This document shows positions 18,311 to 27,498 of a DNA stretch of 54,720 nt, piece after piece. The stretch comes from Flavobacterium seoulense (GTDB lineage: Bacteria; Bacteroidota; Bacteroidia; Flavobacteriales; Flavobacteriaceae), in assembly GCF_000695795.1 (NCBI RefSeq), contig NZ_JNCA01000031.1:1-54720 (forward strand), written 5' to 3'. The notes beneath the pieces were generated by a model. That model saw nothing but the letters and a program-made list of their open reading frames with translations, had not been told where the DNA came from and made no database searches. A program made the position numbers and the translations under genes. How positions within the stretch are numbered: position 1 is the first letter of the stretch; the number at the start of each line of letters is the position of its first letter.

Positions 18311-19909
18311 TTATTTTATATAACCTGGATTTTGATCAAGATTAGAATTTGTTAGCAATGCATCATTAGGAATTGGAAATAAATTAAAATCAATATTCTT
18401 AGTTGCATTGTGTGAAAACCATGATTTTGTTGAAAACACACCAAATCTAATAAGATCCTGACGACGGCGTCCTTCTTGTGTAAACTCCCAACCTAACTCA
18501 TCAAGAAATCTGCCCATAACAATATCAGCACCACCTTCAAATGTTTGAGAATTTTTATCACGTCTTCCATAATCATAATTACTTCCTAGCATCAGCTGCG
18601 CATCAGTTACTGTGGCTAATGTAGGGTTAGCTGTAAATGCTCTTGCACGTACTTCTGTTACTAAAGTACCAGCTCCTGCCTGGCCTGATCTTAACAAAGC
18701 TTCTGCTTTCATAAGCAATATGTCTGCATAACGAAACATGGGCCAGTCATTACTTAAACGATTTGTAGCCCCAATAGCATATTCAAATTTGCCCCAACGA
18801 AGCCCATCGTCTTTATCCGATTCATCTATCGACGGAACTGAATTTGTATAGTTAATAGATAAAGCCTCACCTGTAATAGCATATTGCTGACCAGCAATAA
18901 AATTCTCTTTTAAACGAATATCATTTGAATTATAAGAGTTTATAAATTGTGGAATAGCACAAACTCCACCCCATGGAGAATTTGTAAATTGATAGGTTTT
19001 TTGATTTTCACTTGCCAAAGTATACATATGAAAATCGAATGCATTCCAATCTTTTACATATTTCTCATCAAATGGAAGTGCAAAAATGATTTCATTTGAA
19101 TTATGATTATCAGTAATAAAAACATTTTTTTGATTTGCCTCTAAAGAATAATGACCTGAATTTATTACGTTATCACAAGCAGTTATACATTCAGCCCACA
19201 TTGACTGACCACGCCATACCTGGGCATTAAGATACATTTTAGCCAACAGGGTATTAGCCACCCATTTATTCATACGTCCGTAATAAAGCCCTCTTGGAGT
19301 TTCTGACAAAACTCCTATGTTATCTTTAATTTCTTTTACTATAAAATCAAAAACTTCAGCTCTTGTAGCTTGTTTTGGCAAACTTGTATCACTAAAATCA
19401 GTAACAATTGGTACGTTACCATATAAATCTACAAGTATGTAATAGTAAGAAGCACGGAGTACTTTTAATTCTGCAAGAAGAGCAATTTTTCTTTCGTCTT
19501 CAACAACAATTTTTCCAGTTTCAATTTGGTATATTATTCGATTACAAGTATTAACACCTTCAAAAGTACGACTCCATGGCTGCAAAACACCATCATCACT
19601 TGAAGTCCAGGTATGCTCGTGCATTCTTTTATAATTATAACCATCTATCCATCCTATACCCGTACGTGCAGGAAGTACATCCTGATCAGCAGGAAGTTCC
19701 TGAGCTCTTACCACTCCATTCCATAAAAGCATTGTTTTTCTCCAAGGTATATAGGCTGCGTTTACTAATGCACTAATGTCTGTTTCTGTACTTGGGGTGT
19801 AATTTTCTGAAATAACAGATCCATAACTATCATCAACTAAATCAGTACAAGAAAAGGTACTAAATAACATAATAGTACTTATTGCTAAAAATATATTTTT
19901 TGTTTTCAT
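18311..19909 (-). CDS. SusD/RagB-family surface glycan-binding lipoprotein
   Basis: This 532-residue outer-membrane lipoprotein has Cys21 in STFSC as lipobox. It has the SusD order: tetratricopeptide-type helices (NTCNRIIYQIE, LLAELKVLRASYYYILVDLYGNVPIV, WVANTLLAKMYLNAQ) and a C-terminal part with FRYADILLMKAEALLR and LDELGWEFTQEGRRRQDLIRF, both highly typical. It caps the SusC channel and delivers oligosaccharides. The gene starts 17 bp after susC and ends at a strong terminator. The neighbouring pectinases suggest that the ligand is a pectic oligosaccharide. Confidence 0.93.
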   Translation of the reverse strand: MKTKNIFLAISTIMLFSTFSCTDLVDDSYGSVISENYTPSTETDISALVNAAYIPWRKTMLLWNGVVRAQELPADQDVLPARTGIGWIDGYNYKRMHEHTWTSSDDGVLQPWSRTFEGVNTCNRIIYQIETGKIVVEDERKIALLAELKVLRASYYYILVDLYGNVPIVTDFSDTSLPKQATRAEVFDFIVKEIKDNIGVLSETPRGLYYGRMNKWVANTLLAKMYLNAQVWRGQSMWAECITACDNVINSGHYSLEANQKNVFITDNHNSNEIIFALPFDEKYVKDWNAFDFHMYTLASENQKTYQFTNSPWGGVCAIPQFINSYNSNDIRLKENFIAGQQYAITGEALSINYTNSVPSIDESDKDDGLRWGKFEYAIGATNRLSNDWPMFRYADILLMKAEALLRSGQAGAGTLVTEVRARAFTANPTLATVTDAQLMLGSNYDYGRRDKNSQTFEGGADIVMGRFLDELGWEFTQEGRRRQDLIRFGVFSTKSWFSHNATKNIDFNLFPIPNDALLTNSNLDQNPGYIK

Positions 19910-19926
19910 TATTATGTCTTTTGAAA

Positions 19927-22900
19927 TTAAAATTGAGCTTGTACTCCAAACGTAAACGATGTTATAGTAGGATATCTACTTCTGCTGTCTACACCCGGAT
20001 TCAAACCTGATGTGTTAACTTCAGGATCAATACCTTTATAACTTGTAATTGTTAATACATTCATTACTGTACTATAAAGCCTTATTGATTTAAAAATAGA
20101 AGACTTCATTTCTTTGAATGAGTAACCAAGTGTAATGTTATCAATTTTAACATAATCTCCATCCTCAACATAATAACTATTAAACTGAGGTGCTATCGTA
20201 TTATTCAATAATGCTTTTCCAAAAACCAAATCATTTACAGAAGAAAGACGATTATCAGCATATCCGTTTTGAGTACCTTCATAATTCATACGAGCTTCAT
20301 TAACTACCTGAAAACCAAAAGCCCCACGAATATTCATATTTAAATCAAAATTTTTATATCTAAATGTGTTTATCCAGCTGGCATACCATTTTGGCAATCC
20401 ATTACCAATTACACGTCTATCCGTAGGACTTTGAGCAAAATCATCATAATTCACTCTTTCATTTGCAGCATTTAGATACACCCATTTACCGTCTTCATCT
20501 ACATCTACCACTTTAAAACCATAAAAATTACCTACTGGCTGACCAACCTGCACTCTATGAGATGACGTTGTCATTCCTTCAAAATTTACATTTCCAGTAT
20601 CAAAATAATCAAATTGCGTCTTGAAAGCTCCATCTAAACTTTTAAGTTCATTTCTGTTAGTCGAATAGGTTCCTGTAGTTGTCCACTCAAAATCATTAGT
20701 TTGTACTGGTATTCCAGATACTAAAACTTCTAAACCTCTATTTTGCATAGTACCACCATTGGCAACAATTGTAGGATATAAATTTGGAGGTGTAGGTACA
20801 TTATAAGAATATAACAATCCCTCTACATTACGATTGTAAGCATCAATAGATCCTGAAAGACGACCGCCAAACATTGAGAAATCGATACCAATATTTGTTT
20901 CTTTCTTCTCTTCCCATCTTAAATCAGGATTAGGATTTGAAGCAGGTGTAATTGTCCTAACCCATTGTCCGTTTACCAAAGCAAAATCACCATATTGTAA
21001 TAATGCTACACCAAGAAATGAATTTGCAGGTTGTGAACCTGTAACACCATAACCCGCACGAAGCTTTATTTCATCAAACAAAGTCTGATTTTTCATAAAA
21101 TTTTCATTGGTTATTTTCCATCCTAATGATACTGCTGGAAATGTACCCCAGGCATTATTGGTTCCATAAAGCTGGCTAGCTCCTTCATGACGTAAACTTG
21201 CCATTAAAAGGTATTTGTCATCATAGGCATAAGTCATACGTCCAAAGAAACTGATTAGATTAGCATGATTTTTAGAACTATTCATTGTTGCAAGACCTAA
21301 TGGAAGTGCCGATCCCGCTCCAATATTATGCCATCCGCCAAAATAATCATCCTGAAAACCGTAGTTAGACATATTCGATCTTTCAATATCTGATTCTATA
21401 TAACTATATCCACCTAATACACTAAATTTATTTTTATCGAATGTTTTATCATATTTAGCAGTAAGTTCAGTTTGTTTTTCCATTCGATTAAATCCTGAAA
21501 TTGACGAATATCCTGGAAAACCATATACCGTTGCTGATGAATGTTGAAGAGTTTCTGAATAACCAGTTGCTCTATTTTCTTTCACGTAAGAGAAAAGCGC
21601 ATTCAATGTTAAATCCTTAATGGGATTGTATGTCAATGTACTATTATACCTTACTTCTGATGTCTTAACATTTCCATCAGCTTCATTCAATAAAGCTATA
21701 GGATTCAAATAATCCAGTTTATCTTTATTTTGATAATAAGTACCATCTGCATTATAAATAGGATCTGTAGGATTTCTACGTAATGCCTGCCAATAAGCCC
21801 CACCGTTGAAGCTGCCTGCATCTGTTGTTGAAGTAAATTTGTTTTCATTTCCTAAAATTGAAAATTTAACCAATAACTTATCATTAAACATACGATGGTT
21901 AATATCAATACGCCCTCTAAAAGTAGTATTATCGGAATTAAGCATAATCCCTTGCTGACTATTGTAATTAATATTAGCTGCATAATTTGTTTTAGAACTT
22001 CCACCCCTTATAGAAAGGTTGTGTACATGTGTAATAGGCTTACGGCTAATTTGATCAAGCCAGTCTACATTACTCCCTTTATCATACTGTGGATAAAGTT
22101 CTCTAAATTGTTGACTGGAAAGCATATCTAGTTTACTTGCAATAGTAGATGTACTTACATAACCAGTATATTGAACATCATCAATTTCGCCTCCTTTTGC
22201 TTTTCTAGTAGTAATTAAAACTACACCATTAGTACCACGCGTTCCATAAATGGCAGCTGCCGAACCGTCTTTAAGAACATCAATACTTTCTATATCCTCT
22301 GGAGCAACAGTATTTAGAGCACCGGGAATTCCATCAATAAGTACCAACGGATCTGTATAAGCACCAGAAAGTGTGTTATTTCCTCTAAGCTTAATAGATG
22401 TTACTGCTGTAGGATCACCACTAGTATTAGTTATAGCGAGACCGGCTACTTTACCTTGTATAAGCTGACCAGCATCTTTTACCTGCCCCTGATTAAAATC
22501 TTTGGCTTTTACACTCGCTACTGCACTAGTTACGTCTCCCTTTTTTTGAGTACCATAACCCACAACAACCACTTCTTTTAAATCAGCTATGTCTTCTTGT
22601 AAACTTACATTAATTGTTTTTTGGTTTGAAACCACAATTTCTTTTGTTGTATATCCAATATAAGAAAACAATAAAACATCATTTTCAGAAGCTTCAATTG
22701 TATAATTCCCATCTAAATCTGTAGTTGTACTTTTATTGGTTTTCTTTACAAGTACAGTAGCTCCAGGTAAAGGCCCGCCTAGCTGATCAGTAATTTTACC
22801 TTTAACTATACTTTGCTGTATTAATACATTATTAGATCTTTTTAACTTTTCAGCCTTTGGAATAAACGAAATTGTTTTTCCTTCAATAATCCAGGTAATG

Positions 22901-23208
22901 GGTGTTTCTGAAACAGCCTGTTCCAGCACTTTTTCAATGGGAGCAGCTACAACATTAATCGAAACTGGCTTAACATTTTTTAAAATAGTCATGTCATAGA
23001 AAAAAACATAATCTGTTTGATTTTTTATGACCGATATTACTTTTTTAAACGGAACATTCTTTCCGGAAAAAGTAATTGTTTGTGAAGATACTGCTGCCGA
23101 AACTTGAAAAGTTAAGGCAACAACTAGAACGGAGGTTAACTTCATAACTTTCCAGGTTTTGGTGGTTAGCCAATGGTTTTTTGGCTTGGTTTTTGGTAAT
23201 AATTTCAT
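19927..23208 (-). CDS. SusC/RagA-family TonB-linked glycan importer with N-terminal STN domain
   Basis: The 1093-residue protein contains, in order: a long signal peptide ending near residue 40; an STN domain (~50-118) that talks to a FecR-type anti-sigma factor; a CarboxypepD_reg domain (~133-215); the SusC hallmark VVVVGYGTQKKGDVT (~223-237); a plug (~235-345, IESIDVLKDGSAAAIYGTRG); and a large beta-barrel ending FTFGVQAQF. The STN domain and the adjacent fecR and sigma genes predict trans-envelope signalling, in which substrate binding releases the sigma factor. A predicted antisense RNA starts over its start codon region. Pectic oligosaccharides are the likely cargo. Confidence 0.95.
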   Translation of the reverse strand: MKLLPKTKPKNHWLTTKTWKVMKLTSVLVVALTFQVSAAVSSQTITFSGKNVPFKKVISVIKNQTDYVFFYDMTILKNVKPVSINVVAAPIEKVLEQAVSETPITWIIEGKTISFIPKAEKLKRSNNVLIQQSIVKGKITDQLGGPLPGATVLVKKTNKSTTTDLDGNYTIEASENDVLLFSYIGYTTKEIVVSNQKTINVSLQEDIADLKEVVVVGYGTQKKGDVTSAVASVKAKDFNQGQVKDAGQLIQGKVAGLAITNTSGDPTAVTSIKLRGNNTLSGAYTDPLVLIDGIPGALNTVAPEDIESIDVLKDGSAAAIYGTRGTNGVVLITTRKAKGGEIDDVQYTGYVSTSTIASKLDMLSSQQFRELYPQYDKGSNVDWLDQISRKPITHVHNLSIRGGSSKTNYAANINYNSQQGIMLNSDNTTFRGRIDINHRMFNDKLLVKFSILGNENKFTSTTDAGSFNGGAYWQALRRNPTDPIYNADGTYYQNKDKLDYLNPIALLNEADGNVKTSEVRYNSTLTYNPIKDLTLNALFSYVKENRATGYSETLQHSSATVYGFPGYSSISGFNRMEKQTELTAKYDKTFDKNKFSVLGGYSYIESDIERSNMSNYGFQDDYFGGWHNIGAGSALPLGLATMNSSKNHANLISFFGRMTYAYDDKYLLMASLRHEGASQLYGTNNAWGTFPAVSLGWKITNENFMKNQTLFDEIKLRAGYGVTGSQPANSFLGVALLQYGDFALVNGQWVRTITPASNPNPDLRWEEKKETNIGIDFSMFGGRLSGSIDAYNRNVEGLLYSYNVPTPPNLYPTIVANGGTMQNRGLEVLVSGIPVQTNDFEWTTTGTYSTNRNELKSLDGAFKTQFDYFDTGNVNFEGMTTSSHRVQVGQPVGNFYGFKVVDVDEDGKWVYLNAANERVNYDDFAQSPTDRRVIGNGLPKWYASWINTFRYKNFDLNMNIRGAFGFQVVNEARMNYEGTQNGYADNRLSSVNDLVFGKALLNNTIAPQFNSYYVEDGDYVKIDNITLGYSFKEMKSSIFKSIRLYSTVMNVLTITSYKGIDPEVNTSGLNPGVDSRSRYPTITSFTFGVQAQF

Positions 23209-23215
23209 ACTTTTG
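23186..23215 (+). promoter_or_regulatory. Promoter of predicted antisense RNA
   Basis: On the plus strand TTG (23186-23188), exactly 19 nt, then TACTTTTG (23208-23215), fitting TTG-N19-TANNTTTG. It lies over the susC start and faces the susC leader. Confidence 0.5.
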
Positions 23216-23221
23216 GTAATG

Positions 23222-23330
23222 GTTTTTGGTTAATAATAAATTCTCCTTGCTTGGTTTATCTATTTGTTTTCCATAGACTGTTCCTTTTTTGGAACAAGCC
23301 AGCAATGCTCCAACATTAGCTGGCTTTTTT
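23222..23330 (+). ncRNA. Predicted cis-antisense small RNA against the susC leader
   Basis: A promoter match (23186-23215) points into the fecR-susC gap on the plus strand, where no gene lies. About 110 nt later there is a Rho-independent terminator: AAGCCAGC (23296-23303) pairs with GCTGGCTT (23319-23326), followed by six T's. A second hairpin, TGTTCC-tttttt-GGAACA (23279-23294), precedes it. The RNA would be fully complementary to the 5' untranslated leader of susC. The layout is that of DonS-type antisense RNAs, which repress sigma/anti-sigma-controlled loci in Bacteroides fragilis. The ends are estimates. Confidence 0.45.
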
Positions 23331-23383
23331 ATGGATAACAAATACATATTTTATAAAAAAGGGGTTCCCCGTTTTAATCTAAA

Positions 23384-24586
23384 TTATGGCATTACTCTTA
23401 GAATATTTCCTTCTATTTTAAAATGAACTTTATTCTTTTCTAAAATTTTCAATAGTTGTGATAGCTGTAAGTCTCTTTGTATTTCTCCTTCAAAGGTTCT
23501 TACAGGCACTCCTTTTTCAAATACTACATCTACATCATACCAACGGCTTATTTGTCTTAAAACTGTTTGAAGACTTGCATTTTCGAAATAAAAAACCCCG
23601 TTTTTCCATCCCATCACTTCTTCCAGATTTACATTGGCGTTTACTACTATAGCACCTGTTTTTTGTTTCTGTGCCTGTTGTCCAGGCTTCAATATTATTT
23701 TTTCAGTCTTATCAGTAATTAACACACTTCCTTCTAAAAGAGTGGTTTTTATATTGTCCTCATCATTATATGCATTTACATTAAAATGAGTTCCCAGTAC
23801 ATTTATTTTCATACCATTAACTACAACCATAAAAGGTCTGGTTTTATCTTTAGCTACTTCAAAATAAGCTTCTCCGGTTAAGATTACTTTTCTTTCTTTT
23901 GCTGCAAAAGAAGTTGGAAAAGTAATGGATGAAGAAGCATTCAGCCATACTTTTGTACCATCTGATAGTTGCAAATTATATTGTCGTGCTCTGGGAGTTG
24001 TCATAGTATTAAATACTAATTGAGCATTCTCTCCAGCTTTATAGACTAATCCGCCATTGTTTTTTGCAACAGAAGTATTGTTTTGATTAGCTAATAATCC
24101 GTTACCTACACTGTCTAAAACAATTTTAGAACCATTAGAAAGAGTTAATACTGCTCCCGTTTTTCCAGGTTTTTTATCATCAACTGTTTTTAAAACTACT
24201 GGTACAGGAGATTGATCTTTCTTTTGAAAAAGAATGAGTGATCCAATACCAATGGCTATTACTACACTCGCTGCAACAGCTATTTTCTTCCAATCGAAAA
24301 AAACTTTAACAGAAGACTCTTTTATTCTTGAAGAACTCATTTTTGATCTAAGTTCATCAATAAATTTTTGGGTCAACTCAGGATTAATAGAAGGAATTTC
24401 CACAGAATCATAATTCTCTCTAAGAATTGCATCCAATTCCCCAAAGTATTCTGGATTGTCTAACATATTGAGCAATATATTTTTATTATCAGAAGATATC
24501 TCTCCTGAAATAAACTGCTCCATAAGCTCTTTAAAAACTTCATTTTGATACATAAATAAACTTTTTGGAACGGCATTAAAAACCAT
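23384..24586 (-). CDS. FecR-family anti-sigma factor
   Basis: This inner-membrane anti-sigma factor has up to 400 residues. The cytoplasmic N-terminal ~100 residues bind the sigma factor, one membrane helix lies at ~102-120 (IAVAASVVIAIGIGSLILF), and the periplasmic part has a FecR domain (~195-300, including LSDGTKVWLNASSSITFP and GEAYFEVAKD) and a C-terminal DUF4974 domain (~320-397). Met12 (start 24553) gives the more usual N terminus MYQNEVFKEL. It lies between its sigma factor (24 bp upstream) and its STN-bearing SusC target. Cleavage by an RseP-type protease is a plausible activation step. Confidence 0.92.
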   Translation of the reverse strand: MVFNAVPKSLFMYQNEVFKELMEQFISGEISSDNKNILLNMLDNPEYFGELDAILRENYDSVEIPSINPELTQKFIDELRSKMSSSRIKESSVKVFFDWKKIAVAASVVIAIGIGSLILFQKKDQSPVPVVLKTVDDKKPGKTGAVLTLSNGSKIVLDSVGNGLLANQNNTSVAKNNGGLVYKAGENAQLVFNTMTTPRARQYNLQLSDGTKVWLNASSSITFPTSFAAKERKVILTGEAYFEVAKDKTRPFMVVVNGMKINVLGTHFNVNAYNDEDNIKTTLLEGSVLITDKTEKIILKPGQQAQKQKTGAIVVNANVNLEEVMGWKNGVFYFENASLQTVLRQISRWYDVDVVFEKGVPVRTFEGEIQRDLQLSQLLKILEKNKVHFKIEGNILRVMP

Positions 24587-24609
24587 TCAATTATAAAGAC
24601 GTGATTTGA

Positions 24610-25239
24610 TTACAAAAGTGGCAATGAAAAATGAAAAAAATTATTAAAAAAAAATAGCCCTAATAAAATTAGGGCTAATAAACTGAGAATATAATGATTG
24701 TGTAAGTAATTCCGAAGAAAGTTTAAAGCTTGTAGCAAATGCCATCGAACGGTTCTTGTCGCTATACCTAATTCTTTACTAATATAATCGGAATCCTTTC
24801 CTTCCATTCGGCTCAGCAAGAAAACAGAACGTCTGGGCTCTGGTAAAAGTGCTGCTCCTTCGTTTATAATTTTAGTTAATTCCTGAAACTCATACTGTTC
24901 ATCTGGTTTAAAAAATAATTCTTGTAATTTTTCATCTTTCAACGAATTAGTTTCAATAAGCTTTTTTCTAATATGGCTAATAATTAGATTTCGACTAACT
25001 ATAAAAAGATAATTTTCAAAACTGTTTACTTCAGATAATTTATTTCGTTTTTCCCAAATCTGAATGAAAATATCTTGTGTTAATTCCTCAGCTATTGGAT
25101 AAGACTTTACAAAACTAAGAGCATGTTGCAGTACTTTTTGCCAATATCTTTCCACCAGCCGGGTATAAGACAATTCATCACCTGACGCAATACTCAATAA
25201 AAGAGCAGCTTCATCTAAAGCTATCAAATTAGAATTCAT
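24610..25239 (-). CDS. ECF sigma factor with hydrophobic C-terminal tail
   Basis: The 209-residue protein carries sigma-70 region 2 (~25-95, with IAEELTQDIFIQIWEKRNKL) and region 4 (~128-178, YISKELGIATRTVRWHLLQAL). It belongs to the Bacteroidota SusC-linked ECF expansion family. After region 4 it has a strongly hydrophobic tail (~183-209, YILSLLALILLGLFFF), predicted to be a membrane helix. It is transcribed before fecR from its own promoter (25281-25310). It should activate susCD when pectic oligomers are sensed. Confidence 0.92.
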   Translation of the reverse strand: MNSNLIALDEAALLLSIASGDELSYTRLVERYWQKVLQHALSFVKSYPIAEELTQDIFIQIWEKRNKLSEVNSFENYLFIVSRNLIISHIRKKLIETNSLKDEKLQELFFKPDEQYEFQELTKIINEGAALLPEPRRSVFLLSRMEGKDSDYISKELGIATRTVRWHLLQALNFLRNYLHNHYILSLLALILLGLFFFNNFFHFSLPLL

Positions 25240-25280
25240 ATCTATATGATTGACAATTAATTTAAAGTATAAGATTTAAA

Positions 25281-25310
25281 CAAACATAATTAAAATACAT
25301 TCGCAAACAA
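25281..25310 (-). promoter_or_regulatory. Promoter of the ECF sigma gene
   Basis: Read on the minus strand: TTG (complement of 25308-25310), exactly 19 nt, then TATGTTTG (complement of 25281-25288). The sigma/anti-sigma pair is therefore probably expressed by the housekeeping sigma factor. Confidence 0.65.
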
Positions 25311-25353
25311 GAATATTATTTTTGTCTAAAGTATTTTATTATGCTTATTTCAC

Positions 25354-27336
25354 TTAATTCACTAACACCACAGCTCCATTACAAGGAATCGTCACTTCGA
25401 TTTCCTGATTCTTTTTCAGTTTTGTAGCTGTTAACTTTCCATTCAATTGTGCATCGTCAGTATATTGTTGCAATTCGGTACCGGCAGCAATCATTGGTAA
25501 TTTTACTTTTATTTTAACTGTTTCTTTTTGAGCATTGATTCCGGCTACATACCATTTATTTCCATGACGACGCGCTAATATGGCGTATTTTCCAGGATAA
25601 CCGTCAATAAATTTAACCTCATCCCAGGTAGTAGGTACTGTTTTCATAAAATCGATTGCCCATTTTGGTGCATCGGTTAAATTGTTTGGTGCAAGAGCAA
25701 AATGCTGAACACTACTTTGAAACAAAACTGCTGTTGCCAATGCGTAAACATCAGAAGTCATTCTTTTCGAACCTTTATTTGGCGTGTTTTTATCATTGTA
25801 AAACTTGTTCAAAGCACTTCCACCAAAATCCATACTTCCTACCGTATTTCTAATAAAAGTATGCAAAGTGGCACTAAAAGCTTCAGTATCACAATATTTT
25901 TGACCAAAATAAAGATTTTCACTTGCTAAAACTGCTTCACTGGAAACATAATTAGGAAACATTCTTTCCCAACCACGAGGTAAGGTAGTTCCGTGAAAAA
26001 TAACTGCAATACCATAATCATTAGCATCAAATAAAATCTCCTCGTATAGCTTCATGGTTTCCTGTTTGTCACCACCAAAGAAATCTACTTTAATCCCTTT
26101 GACACCTATACTTTTCATCCACGCCATTTCCTTACGTCGTGCAATACTATTATTCATTATTCCTCTAGGCGTTTGAGGCGCATCATTCCAATATCCGTTA
26201 GAATTATACCATAAATAGAAGCTAACTCCCTTACTAGCTGCATATTTTGCTAATTCTTCAATTTTATCACGTCCTACCTGAGTATCCCAAAGCGCATCAA
26301 CTAAAAGGGTTTCATAACCTAAATCAGCACTAAAATCAATATATCTTTTTTGTTCCTCATAGTTCATACTTTTTTCCATACCAATAATCCAGCTCCAGGT
26401 TCCCTTAGTATATTGGTATTTTTGAGAAGCTTCATAAAGTGGTTTTACTAAATCAAATGGTACTGTAGTTTCAACAATTGGTGCCAAGGTTTCGCCCACA
26501 GTAATCGTTCTCCAAGGCGTTTCGCCAGGTAGTCTGATTCCCGGAGTTGATGAACCAATACCGTTATTTTCTCCTTCCATCGGAAAGCCAATGGTGTATA
26601 AACCTTTTTCATTACCTAACAATCTGCTGGCACAATACTGACTGTCCACTCCGGTTTCTGAAATCAAAACCCAGCCATTATTTTTGACTTTGAAAAGACA
26701 AGGAAAAGTATAACCTTCACCATCTCCATTTTTACCTACTGCTGCATCAACAACATACGGAATTTCATAACTAGGCATTGTTCTTTTCCAACCAGCCATC
26801 GCTTTACTTTGAGCCGAAAGAAAGCTAGTTGTTCCTTCAGGAAATAAAAATCCCGAAGTTTCCTCTTTTACAACTGCTGTAAGCGCTTCTTTTTGCGGAT
26901 ATACCTTGTACTTGAAAGCAACATCATTATTACTTACTCTAAAAGTAATATCAATCGCTGTTTTATTTTCTTTTGTAAATGAAAATACGGTTTCATTAGC
27001 TACATAATGTACTTTGCTTTGCTTGATAGTAGGCAATTCATAAGTTTCATCAATTTTGTTTTGAACCGGCTTATCTTTTAATTCTAAGCCTGTGCTAAAA
27101 TCTCCCACATCTGTTTTTAATCCAATAGGTGATGGTTCTAAAAACAATTTGCCTTTATAGGAAACACTATAAGTTGGCGTTCCATTTTTGACAGCTAAAT
27201 TTACTGTTAGTTTTCCGTCAGGACTGCTTACAACAGTTTGTCCCTGTACAGTAGTAACAAAAAAACTGAATAAAATAAGATGAAATAAGAATTTGAAATT
27301 GGTCAATTTCAAATGGTTTAAAATAGAAATAGTCAT
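25354..27336 (-). CDS. Glycoside hydrolase family 97, retaining alpha-galactosidase type
   Basis: This 660-residue exported enzyme has a signal peptide ending near FFVTTVQGQ (residue ~32). The N-terminal beta-sandwich (~35-295) is followed by a (beta/alpha)8 barrel (~300-560) and a C-terminal beta-sandwich. GIKVDFFGGD holds Asp418, which matches the nucleophile of retaining GH97 members (Bacteroides alpha-galactosidase type) rather than the inverting SusB type. An acid candidate is Glu467 or Glu472 in SSEAVLASE. Calcium-site glutamates are also likely. It probably removes alpha-galactosyl or similar side groups from the locus substrate. It has its own promoter. Confidence 0.9.
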   Translation of the reverse strand: MTISILNHLKLTNFKFLFHLILFSFFVTTVQGQTVVSSPDGKLTVNLAVKNGTPTYSVSYKGKLFLEPSPIGLKTDVGDFSTGLELKDKPVQNKIDETYELPTIKQSKVHYVANETVFSFTKENKTAIDITFRVSNNDVAFKYKVYPQKEALTAVVKEETSGFLFPEGTTSFLSAQSKAMAGWKRTMPSYEIPYVVDAAVGKNGDGEGYTFPCLFKVKNNGWVLISETGVDSQYCASRLLGNEKGLYTIGFPMEGENNGIGSSTPGIRLPGETPWRTITVGETLAPIVETTVPFDLVKPLYEASQKYQYTKGTWSWIIGMEKSMNYEEQKRYIDFSADLGYETLLVDALWDTQVGRDKIEELAKYAASKGVSFYLWYNSNGYWNDAPQTPRGIMNNSIARRKEMAWMKSIGVKGIKVDFFGGDKQETMKLYEEILFDANDYGIAVIFHGTTLPRGWERMFPNYVSSEAVLASENLYFGQKYCDTEAFSATLHTFIRNTVGSMDFGGSALNKFYNDKNTPNKGSKRMTSDVYALATAVLFQSSVQHFALAPNNLTDAPKWAIDFMKTVPTTWDEVKFIDGYPGKYAILARRHGNKWYVAGINAQKETVKIKVKLPMIAAGTELQQYTDDAQLNGKLTATKLKKNQEIEVTIPCNGAVVLVN

Positions 27337-27365
27337 TATATATTTATAATTAAGGTTAGTAAAGC

Positions 27366-27395
27366 CAAAAATATCAAATATTTATTGGTTTCAAA
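27366..27395 (-). promoter_or_regulatory. Promoter of the GH97 gene
   Basis: On the minus strand: TTTG (complement of 27392-27395), 18 nt, then TATTTTTG (complement of 27366-27373). Confidence 0.5.
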
Positions 27396-27453
27396 ATCAT
27401 AAAGTGTGTTTTTAACACTTTATTTTTTTAGATTCCAAAATTATAAGTATAAA

Positions 27454-27476
27454 AAAAGACAGCTTTCACTGTCTTT
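27454..27476 (-). terminator. Terminator of the pectate lyase transcript
   Basis: AAAGACAG (27455-27462) pairs with CTGTCTTT (27469-27476). On the minus strand a run of T's follows. Confidence 0.75.
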
Positions 27477-27498
27477 CTTCTTTCGAAAATTAAATTCT

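Noticed and set aside
23045..23347. 100-codon ORF on the minus strand overlapping the susC start
   Set aside because: It is a frame shadow of the susC N terminus and its leader. The susC frame has a clear signal peptide and domains, and no independent family is visible in the other frame.
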